DNA from: Trichoderma breve
Lineage: Eukaryota > Ascomycota > Sordariomycetes > Hypocreales > Hypocreaceae
Length of the DNA stretch: 64,000 nucleotides
NCBI RefSeq assembly: GCF_028502605.1
Contig: NC_079233.1
Span: forward strand, 1,550,001-1,614,000
Direction of reading: 5' to 3'
The notes under the pieces were generated by a model. That model was not told the origin of the DNA and did no database searches. It was given only the letters and a program-made list of their open reading frames with translations. Position numbers and translations under genes: made by a program. This document shows positions 1 to 11,500 of this stretch, one piece after another (within the stretch, counting starts at the first letter, position 1; the number at the start of each line of letters is the position of its first letter).

Positions 1-672
1 AGGGCCGTGGAGAACATACTTGCCGTGATTGTGGGGTGATACATCATCAAGAGCCAGAAGGTGTGCGGCAACATTGCCAATGTCCTCAGGGTCAATCAAT
101 CCGGCAGGAGAATCTTCTGACGAAAGCACAGGCAGCACTCCCTGCTTTCCTGTTTGCTTATATTCTGCAATGAAGCCAAAAGCAGGGCCCAGCCAGTACT
201 GGGTAAAGAAATTCGGCTGAAGTGATGTCCACTGCAGCTCTTTGAACTCTGGCTGACTCAACAGGTTCTCGACTGCCCAGTGGGAGCGGGCATATGGCGT
301 GGGATTTGTGGGAGAGATAAATTCCACAAAGGTCGATACCCGAACAACATACTTGACACCAGCCTGTAGCAGAGCTAGGTAAAGGGTGGACTCGTCCGCA
401 AACTGATGAGGCAATGTGTGCGGCGCAATAAAGACTCGTACTACCTCCTGGCTCTTGAGCCACTCAACGTCAATATCAGGCCAATCCTTCTCTAGCCACT
501 CAACACCATCCACCTCTGCGGCAAGTCGTTCGGCCACTGAGTTGTTTAAGGATCGAGTGAGAGCAACAACGCGATACTTGGTGGTGCTTGATTTGAGCAG
601 CGCGGGAAGGCCACGGACAACGCCTTTGCCGGTGTTACCGGTAGCACCAATAATCAGAATGGTCGGAGCCAT
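1..672 (-). CDS. NmrA-like NAD(P)-binding Rossmann protein (3' part cut by window edge)
   Basis: An open frame starts at the ATG whose first base is 672 and runs off the window at position 1 after 224 codons, so the C-terminus is missing. The protein begins MAPTILIIGATGNTGKG, the GxxGxxG dinucleotide-binding motif of atypical short-chain dehydrogenases. Later segments (VVRVSTFVEF, the Y-A-R-S-H-W helix, LQPNFFTQYW, and an acidic segment before a D-P-E-D-I-G-N-V-A motif) fit the NmrA/HSCARG family. Members are NAD(P)-sensing regulators or reductases of isoflavone-reductase type; the substrate cannot be told from sequence. I see no intron in the visible part. The family assignment is firm, the exact function is not. 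Confidence 0.88.
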   Translation of the reverse strand, partial: MAPTILIIGATGNTGKGVVRGLPALLKSSTTKYRVVALTRSLNNSVAERLAAEVDGVEWLEKDWPDIDVEWLKSQEVVRVFIAPHTLPHQFADESTLYLALLQAGVKYVVRVSTFVEFISPTNPTPYARSHWAVENLLSQPEFKELQWTSLQPNFFTQYWLGPAFGFIAEYKQTGKQGVLPVLSSEDSPAGLIDPEDIGNVAAHLLALDDVSPHNHGKYVLHGP

Positions 673-3600
673 GATGACTTGGGGATTCTGCAATGCTTGG
701 AATAAAATCGATATGTATAAGACGTTGACTATGTAAAAAGAAGAGTCAGTTCGTAAAAGTAACAGAGTGAGGGACAAGGACATAGGCAGGGCCGTCAACT
801 CTTTAAATACAAGACTCACAGGCAAAATACTTCAATACTTCGGCGCACGAACCGCAATCTTTACGAGAGAAATTCCAATAATAGTATAATATATAATCAA
901 CTTTGCAGATAAACCCTGGTATCGTTCTGTTGATTCGCCCATTTGCTGCTTTTATCTACATCAAAGATATGCGGGACAGCGAGATCTTCCGCACTGCAGC
1001 GGCCACTTGGTTTGGGCACGCAAGCGGTTCGTAAAATACAGAGACCGCAAATTGAATATACACAGACATGAAGAGAATACGCTCACCATTCTAGATGAGT
1101 TTATTATGGCGGGTATGTGCGGATTGTCTGTTTCTGTACGCTGATCTTTTCTCGATTCCAGTACCCTCCGCAAACTCGGCCCGCTATGGGTCCATCGTCA
1201 ATCATATGAACCGGCCGGAGACTAAAAGAGACATGAAAAACTTTAAGTTTGTTGATTTCAATGTAACAAGGATTTCATTGAAGATTTTTCAAAGCGGCGC
1301 GGCTTATTTCTTGCCCTATAATCCTCCAATTCATGAGGGCTACTTCGAATGATCATGGACATGTAAGATGGGAACATGCTGCATCCCATCATTGCCAATA
1401 GGGTCGTCATTAAACCAGCCTCGTATTCAAAACAAAAACCCACTCCTGCTGTGATAATACTGCGTAGAAAGTGCGAAGGAAGCCTTGAAGAGACGTCCTT
1501 CCATTGGCTCGATCCTTCTGGGCGAGTTACATGCCCGAGCCACCTCGGCCCGCCTTCTCCAAATCTCCGAGATAGTGTTGCATCGCATCAGAATCTGACA
1601 GCAGGACGATACGACGCCGGACAATCTGAGCTTGTTCGACACTCGACGCGTCATTCTAATGCTGTACGGAATATCCAACCCATCCGATACATACAAGTTG
1701 CGGCAATTTAAATGTGGCTTACCACAAAATATCTTTTTTGTAAGCCGTCAACAACCTTTTCACGTGAAAAAAAGAGATATACGGCGATATATAATGTTTC
1801 AAGTTATAAAACAAGAATGATAACTCAGTAACACAAGTTGGCTATGTAGCATCTTGTGTACCAAGTTTATATTTACCCAGTACCTCAGTGATAGGATCAG
1901 ATATTGGGGAAATATATCTATAGTAGCCGGTACCAAAAGGAAGTCATCATAATAGAGAAAGTAGCAATAGTAGGAGGAAGTGGAGGCATTTATGAGATCT
2001 AGCAGCAGATAGCTAAGTATATACAAAAGAAACAGGGCGTCTTCTTCGTCTCATGAAGCGCCTCTCATGTTTGCCAAACATTCTCCGCATATAGTCTTGC
2101 GTCAAAAACAGAGCGATGATAATATCTCCTTCTCCTTCTTGTGGATTTCTCAGGAATAGCAATTGAAACCTCAGTACCAAATCATTGCTAATCTCGTAGA
2201 CTAAAAGGCTTTCCCTGTTTCTGATGATTACAACCCCCTAGTGGCATTCAGGTGTCTATGCGCTTGCCAAGCAATGCCCTTTTTGTTGTCTCTCTTCCTA
2301 TCTTTGTATAGTTATCTTGCGACGATTCATGTCAAGTTTTTCCAGAATCACAATCTTGATATGGTGATTTGAGTCCCTAAGCCAGTTCCTTGCCGTCGGC
2401 TGTACATCTTGTAAATTACATCTTCACGACAGGTAAACCAAATCGTCAGCATCGAATAAGTCCCTTTACTGAGCTTCACACAGAACTTAACTGGAGATGC
2501 TGCCTCTTGGTTGAGGTAAAAGATCGCGTCATGGGGCTTACAGCAATTTCATGTATTTTATGCATAGTGCTTAGTATGGATTTACGTCTATGGTGTATTA
2601 TTATGATCACTGCTACAACGACATAGCGCGTATGGGCTGTATTACAATTTTCAAGCCGTCCACGAGAAGAATTGCTCCACTCAAGAAAGCCTTTTACACA
2701 TCTAAATGCAGTATGGATCGTAGAAAGCACACCAAGGATGAAAGAGCAATCATCGGGTTTGCAAAAATAACGGGTTTCCAATCCCATTTCCAAGGGTAAA
2801 CTCACCGTACTTCCACCCCGATGCACAAAACGGCGATCTCCCGGGCGATCGGAGAACGTTGAGATCGGGAGCGGGTACCAAGCACTTGGGCCCTTCTAGA
2901 CCAGCAGCCTCATATAAATGGCTCCGCAGTTGTTCAGCTGGCTTAGGATCAGGATTTAGCTGGCTTTGTATCCAGGACTGGAGCACCACACCACAATCAA
3001 TAGACCTACTCCCTGCCCATCTAAACGCAAGTGTCGTCTAATTAAGGCGGTTCTATCGTTTCATCCATATCACTCGCCTCAAACCCACACCAACTTACAG
3101 ATGACTTCCTAGCAACTTCACTAAGGAAAGGATGAGAAGGATACTATAGACTGGCGAACCTAACGAGCCGTGTCTCCTCTTTAGTGCTACTTTGATCATC
3201 ATGTAAACAACCTCCTTCCCCTTTCTTTCTTGTCCGACCCCTTCAAAATACCTACCCGGCCTTCGCCTGATGTCTTAGTTCTATATTTGGCTCATGTGGC
3301 TTCAGCCTGAAATCTCATGAGTTATTGCCAGCCTATCATTGCTACAAAACATTAGTAGCATCTCAGTTAGTGTATGGCGGTGTATTATATGTGAACCTTG
3401 ATCCTTGTGCCCGTTTTCCCTACATATCTGGTTCAAGCTGATACACTCTAGTCAGTACAATATGTTAAGTTGTAATTCTCTCTTCGTATTGCGCAGTCCC
3501 ACTTCTGTAACATTCTATACACATTATCTTTGTCTCTTGCGCTGTTAAGCCATGTGGTATCATACAGTTTATCTAGCCGAGCTACTAGGAGTGGCATTGA

Positions 3601-6600
3601 GTTATGGTTACTAGTATATAGTTTGCTGGATATGTAAACAACATGATATTGGACTCGTGACTAGTTACAAGTGCCCTAAGAGATCAAGTAAATGCGAGGC
3701 ACTCAGTGTGAGGCATATGAATCGAAGAAAGTGTACTCCGTAACGGTCATGTAGCTGCAGTGACTCGCCTCATCCAAGAATCAGCATCTCCGTCGTAGTT
3801 ACAGACCCAACAAGTAGGGGCGTATGCTTAAGATCTAGTCCTAACTTCTCACTGTACCATGGACAAACTGCTCCGGATTGAGCCTTGTCTTCCTCATATT
3901 CTCACACCCAACAACGGTACAACATCATACTAGTCTTACCATGAGGGTACCCGAGATTATGCGGCTACAGCGGATGAAGGAGTGGGATTGGGGCACCCGT
4001 AATGCAGGTTATGCCTCGAATGACGTCCTACTCAGCTGGCTTCAGCACGGCAACCCCACGATATGTGATGTATCACTTCATTGTACTTAACCGAGTGCAT
4101 CTTTGTACTCTGTGTTAAAGTGGTGATTGGAGGAACTAGGACAAGGATCTCATGTGAGCAAATACCAGAACGTTCAAGACTACATGTGATCCCACAAACA
4201 CGGCATATATCATGCAGTATTGCGAACCACCATCTGTAGGGGCATGTAGTTGCAGCAGTACTTTTGCACCCCCAAGATAACGCCATTAGCTGGTGTGGGA
4301 TTATAAATGAGAGAACAAGAACCACTATATGGGGAACAAATGAATCCCATTGTTTCGATCTCAGTGGCATATAGATAGTTTCATAATCTAGCACTGTGAC
4401 CGGAGGAAGACCTTGTCATCATCCGCCTCACTGGCTTCTCGGTCCTCGGGACAATCGTATGCGGTCCGTCCCTGATCCTCTATCTAGTCTAATTGACTCC
4501 TTGCTGGCTTCATTTCCCAAAATACGCCCTTAGGGGAGAGTGTTTTGTCTTGTTCAGCTGTCTACGTAACAGAACCTCCTTTACTCTTTTTGTACTACTA
4601 CCTTTTTATCCGAATTCCCAAAATTGTGCCAATGCAAGTAAAAGCCATGTATACGCATCCGAACATGCACAAAAATGGTCTGATTTATTTATGCCGTGTC
4701 TGGTTGAGCTCATTTCCTCGTCGCGGTACATCCATAACAAGGGGGGGCTGCACCTTGCCTCCCTATTGGCAGTACTTCTTGACATGTCCCTTTTCACCCT
4801 AAATCTAGTCTAAATGTATTCATTGCATTATCGTTCTTGCAGCATTTCGCACGTGGTGTCTTATTCGAAACCCTCTCCCAAGTAATCTACTTGAAGTAAA
4901 CCGTCTAATGAAGGGCACCAGGCACCGGGGATCTGTCATAAAGGATACATACGTCAGTAAATGACCGGCGGAGGCAGCTCCGAGGATACACACATTGCGA
5001 TTGGCTATTTCGGATTTGGGTATTTGATCAGGGTCTTTGTAACGCAAACATCCATGTACGTCACTCTATCAGGCTGAGGAATTTCCAGGATAGCCTTGGA
5101 CATTTACGCGCACACAAAATTCCAGCAGGGAATAAGACACACGAGTCGGTGATACTCCGTAGTTACTCTGCATTTTGTGTCCTGTAACCTGTACCTTTCC
5201 AATTCTGATGGGCGTCATCAAAGGTGTTGGTTCGAGAAGGCCGTTTTCATATATATATGCAACTTGTCATTATCACTTACTACTACTGCATAATCGAATA
5301 ATCGTGCATGCGGCACATCTACATGCATCATTATCCCTGACAGCCTCTGTCTCATTCAACCCTCAGCTCAGCGTGGCAATGAATCAGAAAAAGGTTAGAA
5401 AACGGCCCCCGAAAAGAAGGGGGTAAACCACCTCAACCGTTGTGATATCTGCGCGGAGGCTTTCCATGCCATGCGTGTTGGGTCAAGCAAACGAAAAAAA
5501 GCAAAAACAAAGAAAAAGAAAATAAATAACCGAGACCGCCAAATACCCCTGCCCTCCCCATCCCACCCCAAGCCGCTCCACGGACGAGTGGCATACGAGT
5601 ACTCGTAACACAGGTCAATACGGTTACACCCTGCGTCCTTCAGCTTGTCGGTCAACATTTTAATTTCCCCATAGGGACGGCGCCCAGACAACTGAAGCCT
5701 CCTCCCATTCACAAACCAATACAAGAACAGGTCTTGTCTTACATTTCAACGCTAGCAGCATCCGGGCCAAGGATCTTTCACCACATGAGCCGTTTAGTCC
5801 AAAAAATCAACCACCCCGAACATCAAAAAAGCAATTCACGCTTTAGCTCAGGGCATTGGTTGATAAAAACTTTGTGTCAAGCTTTTATCCGTCTAAGAGC
5901 TCCACGCCTTCGCGCTTCGCACCATATCAGGACTCCTTGGCCAACAAGTCTCGCTGCCCCTCTACGAAGAGGGCGTACGAGTAATAGAACAGCTATCCCA
6001 ATGAAGGCTACCTCCTGACGAGGCTAGAAGGGAACTCCTTCGCTCATCATATCATAAGCGCCTTGGTTAGTTAGGCTGGGCGCCTCAACGGCTGTCAGTC
6101 AGGCAGGTCCGTCTTTTATTGTGAATAGTGACAGACCTCCCGGCAGAATGCCTTGGCAAGATCCCCGTAGACAAAGATTGTCAGACGAGAAAAAGGAAAG
6201 GAATCAATAGTGCCGTCCATTTGTGAATTGATGAAATCATCATTCATGCGCATTGAAGCAGATGATGGAGAAGGCCAAATCTAGACTTGATTCCTGACCC
6301 CGATCTGTATCAACCCAGCATATCCCAAACATCGCGGGGCTTTGTATGGTGCGGCTGAAGCCCTATCCATGCGGTTGCTACTGTGCTCGTTATGCCGTAA
6401 CGTTCCGTGTCACCGTATTCCGTCTATGCCGACCCCTCCCACGGTCTTTCGCTACGGTCTATTTGAAAATTTCCGAGAATGACGACTTCAAGCCGTTTAA
6501 TGTCAGTTATGAAGTAGATATGAAAAGAGCCACTCAAAGACGAAAAGGAATAACAAACGCTGGGAGATGGAGGGTGGGATTCCCTGGGATTCCCATGTAT

Positions 6601-6884
6601 TCCCATGTAAGCACCGTGCCCCAAAATTGATATTCCAAGCACGAGGCCATTCTTATTTCAAAATTGAAGAAAAATTGGTAGCATAAATAAATCAAAACTA
6701 AATACATGTACCTGAGAGAGAAAATTCGTTTACAAGTAGTTACTGCCATGACCCCAGCGTATACCATTTCTTCAGCGAACCGCCCATTTTTGCTGGCCCT
6801 GTCCCAACCCCGGCCTTCATCCCCTGCCGTTTCCGGTATGAATCTAATGTGACTGTGTGCTGCACTCGCCCTGCGCTCTGGAGC
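673..6884. other. Gene-free stretch of about 6.2 kb
   Basis: Only short overlapping open frames occur on both strands, without recognisable domains, splice-joined continuity or codon bias. It presumably holds the upstream region of the NmrA-like gene and the 3' flank of the oxidase. Two copies of the 9-mer TACTCCGTA lie at 3734-3742 and 5153-5161. A short tandem of GGGATTCCC-like units sits near 6575-6607. No tRNA, transposon end or long repeat was seen. Confidence 0.5.
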
Positions 6885-8525
6885 CTACGAAATCCATTGC
6901 TGTAAATCTCCCACAACTTGATAGGTCGGGTTGGCAGAGTGGCCATCACCGCTTTTCTGGTCCCACGCCCATCGGTCTGCATAGTCTGCACCAAGGAGGC
7001 CGTGCAGCATATCAACAATGTAGTCACCAATCACTGGCAAGAACTTCCAGCCGTGAAAGGAGCCACCTGTAGCCACGTACAAGCCTTCGCAGTGAGGGTG
7101 AGGCGTAATAAGGAAGTCATGAGTCGGTGTAGAGGCGTCCCTAGAGTACTTGTGTAAGTGTGTGTTCATAAAGCCCAAGGGGAAAAAGGAAAACAAGGGG
7201 CTTATCTTACCAGCAAATGCGGTACGACTCAATGGGCAGATTTTCAACCTCCTTGCCATACAGACCATCAAACGTCTTCCTAGCACACTGCTTGAGGAAG
7301 GGAACGAATTCCGGGCCGGTCCACGTGTTGTAGTCCGATGCTTCAGGTGTCATGGACATCTTCTCGCCCGTAATAGGGTTATCGACGTAGTTGGTGAAGC
7401 ACATATCGCAGTTGAACTTTATGGTCCCATCTTTGAGGATCGACATGCCCTCGCCTGTGTCTCATATCATTGTTAGCGACTGTTTCCCGTTGCCGTATGC
7501 TTGTAAGAGCAGCTGAAGGAAGGGAATCCTAGCGTCCTCATCCTGGTGCTGGAAGTGGGGAGAGGGGGGGCGGGGAGCCAGTTCCGTTGAGGAACCAACG
7601 TTTCTCAGTACGACGCACCTTTAACCTCAGGGAGGCAGTTCTTTAGTACGGGAATGCAGGCAAACTTTTCCTTCTGCTCGCCTTGCAGCTTGGAGTAGAA
7701 GCTAACGGCGCCTGTTGCAACCAGACGGTCACCGATGTGGAGCTCCTTGTTCTCTGGGGCGCTCTGGGCCAGGAGAGAGCCAGTCCTTGCACCTGTGCAA
7801 AGCAGCACCTTGTCCGCTCTCAGGGTATCGCCATTGGCGAGCTCGATCCCCACGCACCGGCCGTCAGCGCCGAGATCGAGCGACTTCATCTCGCCAACCA
7901 CGTACTCAACACCCAAGTCGACTGCAGCTTGCATGACGGCCTGCAATGCCTTGTCTGCCTCCGCATACCCCACCGTGGGGTTGTAAAGTACCTTGTCCAG
8001 GCTGCCGAAATTCGCTGTAGCATAGACGCCGTTCCAGCGTGCTCGTACCTCATCAACTGACAGGAATTCCGCGTCGTTGGCAACTCCAACGGCCCTGTAC
8101 GAAGCAACACTCTTTTCACCAAAGTCAGATGCGTCAGCTCTGAGCATACCGACTTCATGGTACCAAGGGCTATAGAGCTTGTCCGCACGCCACATGGGCA
8201 TGGCCCTGATGAGCATCCGCATATAGAGCTTGTCTGGATAGTCATCTCGCACGATCTTGTTGATGTCGTGCGAGGCAGCTCTTGGGTTTGGGTAAGGAGC
8301 AGTGTCAAGAATCGTGACTTTGAAGCCACCTCTCCTGGCAAGGCTCAGAGCCGTTGCAGCGCCGAAATTACCGGCGCCAACAATCAAAACTGATGGTATA
8401 TCACTCTGGATGGAGGAGGCCGACGAAGCCGGGGATGCTGGCTCAGTGTCTGGTGCCTGCCTCGGTGATGGGGGAGTAGACATTGGCTTTGAGGCCTGAG
8501 AGGTTGAACCTGTGACGATATGCAT
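6885..8525 (-). CDS. Fructosyl amino acid oxidase (amadoriase)-type FAD oxidoreductase
   Basis: Three exons: 8525-7619, 7454-7211 and 7140-6885, giving 468 aa. Introns are 164 nt (GTGCGT donor) and 70 nt (GTAAGA donor). The FAD-binding motif VLIVGAGNFG is at about residues 46-55, followed by the ASHDINKIVR segment typical of fructosyl-amine and sarcosine-type oxidases. Near the end come RICW (Cys about 383, the expected covalent-flavin Cys region) and D-A-S-T-P-T-H-D-F-L-I. Family members oxidise glycated amino acids to glucosone, the free amino acid and H2O2. The first 40 or so residues are a Ser/Pro-rich extension; Met15 is an alternative start. The C-terminus is WIS, not an SKL-type peroxisomal signal. 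The family is clear; substrate (fructosyl amino acid versus another secondary amine) is inferred. Confidence 0.88.
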
Positions 8526-11500
8526 CGTGTGAAAGGTAGTACTGATTTGTGTCTAAACTGACAACTTGAAGAGGCAAAGAAACGTTGCTACTGAGATGTA
8601 AGAGGATGAGACGGTTGTGTCTTGTCCTCTGTCTTTTTGTCTTTTTCCAAATGGAATTTTTATATAACAGAAATGGTGAGGGAAAACTGAGAAGTAAGAA
8701 GATGTTCTTGTCTGTCTGGAAAGCTGTCTTGAATTGCTTGCTGCGTCGAGTTCATGAGAGGAGGGGAATGAGCAGAGCTTTATACTTGGGGAGCCTCCCA
8801 ATAAGTTTGACTAAAGGCATTGACGTGTTGTAGATCGGCGTGCAAGAAAAAGGAAAGAAAAAGGCATTAACACCCAAGCCATCTAGCAGCGAATGATGAT
8901 ACGGGCATTGCAAGGCAAGGCCCCAAGGCACGCGAAAACACCCCGGCTAGGTAACGTACTGTACGCACTCCGTACATTAGCCCTCCCTGTCATTATCACC
9001 CGGTGTAAGTCTGTCAGCTGCCGGAGCCTAGCGGATCTGGGTCTTGGAGGTTGTTTGGGGGTTCAAGTCATTCAGCATTAGACGGAAAAGATACGTATCC
9101 CTTTTGGGTTGTAGCTCGGCCTTGAATTCACACCCCCCAGTCTGTGGCAAGAAGAGTAGCCGCCGTGAAAGATACAGGCTAGAGGGAAGAGGAAAGAGAA
9201 AACAACTGAATAAGTATACCGAATTCAACGAGAAAACACAGGTGGTACGACAAACGTATGACGACGCATGAAGGACGGACTTTTGCGAGCCCAGAACCAT
9301 CGTGTGGGTTCCGCCTCTGTGTGCCTGTAAGTAGACAAGCTGTGGCCATTGCGGATGACCAGGTGTCAGTGACTGCCAGCTCTTCAACAGATCGATTGGT
9401 AGGAGAGGACAGGGGCTCGGGGCAAGGACAGGGCAGGGCAACCCAGGGCTAGGATATGCCCACGATGGTGGCGGATGCAGCAGCCGTTGTGCATCGGTAT
9501 GAAGAGTTGACGAGGAAACAAGATGCTGGAGCTGCCAATCGAGACCCGGAGGGGGCGTGTATTTAGCAGGCTGAGTGCGTAGCCCAACATGAGGCCCCCG
9601 AGAGACAGAGACTGAGAAAAGACGAAGCCAAGCACATGCAGCCCGGGGCGGAGGAAATTAGGAGAGACACTCCAAGTGACGAGAAAAAGCAAAAAAAAGA
9701 GACAAGAGAGATGTCCAATCGATCCCCAGAGGGGCCTAGGCAGGTACAATTTTGGTGGTTAGCACTACCCTGTACCAGAATAAAATCCATTCATTGAGCC
9801 ATCCACGGATGATAAATCGGGCAGAGCTCCGTACCTCGTGCTCTACTAAAGCAATGCAGCGCAGTACCTTACCTACATGCACTAAGGTCCCTGTAATGGA
9901 ACCTTGAACATTCCTCCTTAGTAGTAGTCGGCGACTCAATGCCGAGCTACGCGCGATCAAAGACGCCAATCTAGGCTACGCTAAGCAAAATATTAACGGC
10001 AAAAGAGCTTCGGAGATAGATTTGATGCTGACCTGGGATCTGGGACGAAACCTGGAAGCAGTTGAGAGCTCAATGGCACATCCCCGATGTTGCAGCAAGG
10101 TATCTGTTATCATTGGCTACCTAATGTATACACAAGATCAGTGTTCAATATTCTTCTCTAGAGCTCCAATTCCATGTCTTCACATACAAAATATAAATGT
10201 CTATTCTCCCTTGCCTATCTCCCTTTATCCCCTGGCCTCTTCTTGGCCATCCCAAGCCAAAGACACTCAATGTATGTGTATATCTTGTCCGCTGTTATCG
10301 GTCTCCTTCGAGCGCTTGTCCTGTTATCGGATCGGTATCGTGGGTACGGAGTACTTGGCGGTTGATCCCTCAGGCATCAAGCACCTGTAGTTTATTTCGT
10401 GTCACGTCAAGTTGTCGAGCCTCCTTGTTTTCTCTCTTCTCTCTCTTCCAAGTTCTCTCTTTTCCAATCTTCGTCTCGCGCCCCCCTTTCTCTTTTCCCC
10501 ACGCCCACGCCCACGCCCACATCTCTCTTCCTCTCCCCGGCGATCGCCCTACTGTAATGCTACGGTAGGCGCAAAGCATCCGCCCCATTGTCCCCTCTTC
10601 CAGGCCTGCCCGCTATCCGCTCGCTATATGCTCCACATGTTGCATGCATATTTTGTTCCACCTCGCTGCGGATACGGCCTTAGTGTCGCAGGGTATATCA
10701 TGGTCCGGCCGGTGTGCCTGAAATGGCAGAGTATGGCGTATCGGAGCTCGCGATTCACGGAGGCATCGCAACCAACAGGCCAACAGGTATACGCGCTGCA
10801 GCTGCAAGTCGAGGGCGTCAATATATGTATGTGCGACGTGAGCTTTTCCATGCGCGGACGGCCAGACGTGGGACCGTGAGTCTCCAAAGTCGGTACCCCC
10901 CATCAAGAGAATAGACACCACCTGGTACCTGTGAGTTCTCTTCCTAAAGCGTTGGCTGCTGTGCCTGACACGCAGCGGACCAGTAACGAAGAGGACAAGA
11001 AGAGCGCCACTCGCTAGCGTTTACCTGCTGGCTGTTAGCTCCATCTCTTGCAGTCTATGCAGAAACGCCGTCGTCGTCCCGGACTGGCTGAATCCAATGT
11101 CGTGGCGAGCTAGCCATCACATGCAGTCTGCTTTGCCAAAGATTCCTTCCAAGTCGTACAAAGAGAGGTTATCCGCGGCAGACTCTGGTGAACGGACAAT
11201 AACGACGGCCTATCAAGATAACCGGTGGCATCCATTTCGCTCTCGCCGTCGCTGCCGTCGTCCTCAGCATCGTCATGACGTTCTAGGGCCGCACCGTTGA
11301 CGAGCCACGTGCCACAACCACTTCACGATATTGACTTTGAATGTGACAAGAACCCGCATACAATCTGCCAGCTAACACGCCTCGAGGTGGCGGTGTGCCA
11401 AACCACGAGCAGTTTAGGTTTCGACGTCTCGGGAGAGGCGTGGAGGTGTGGTAATATGGAGGCAACACTGGGTTTGGTATCGACCGAAACAAGTGGGTTC

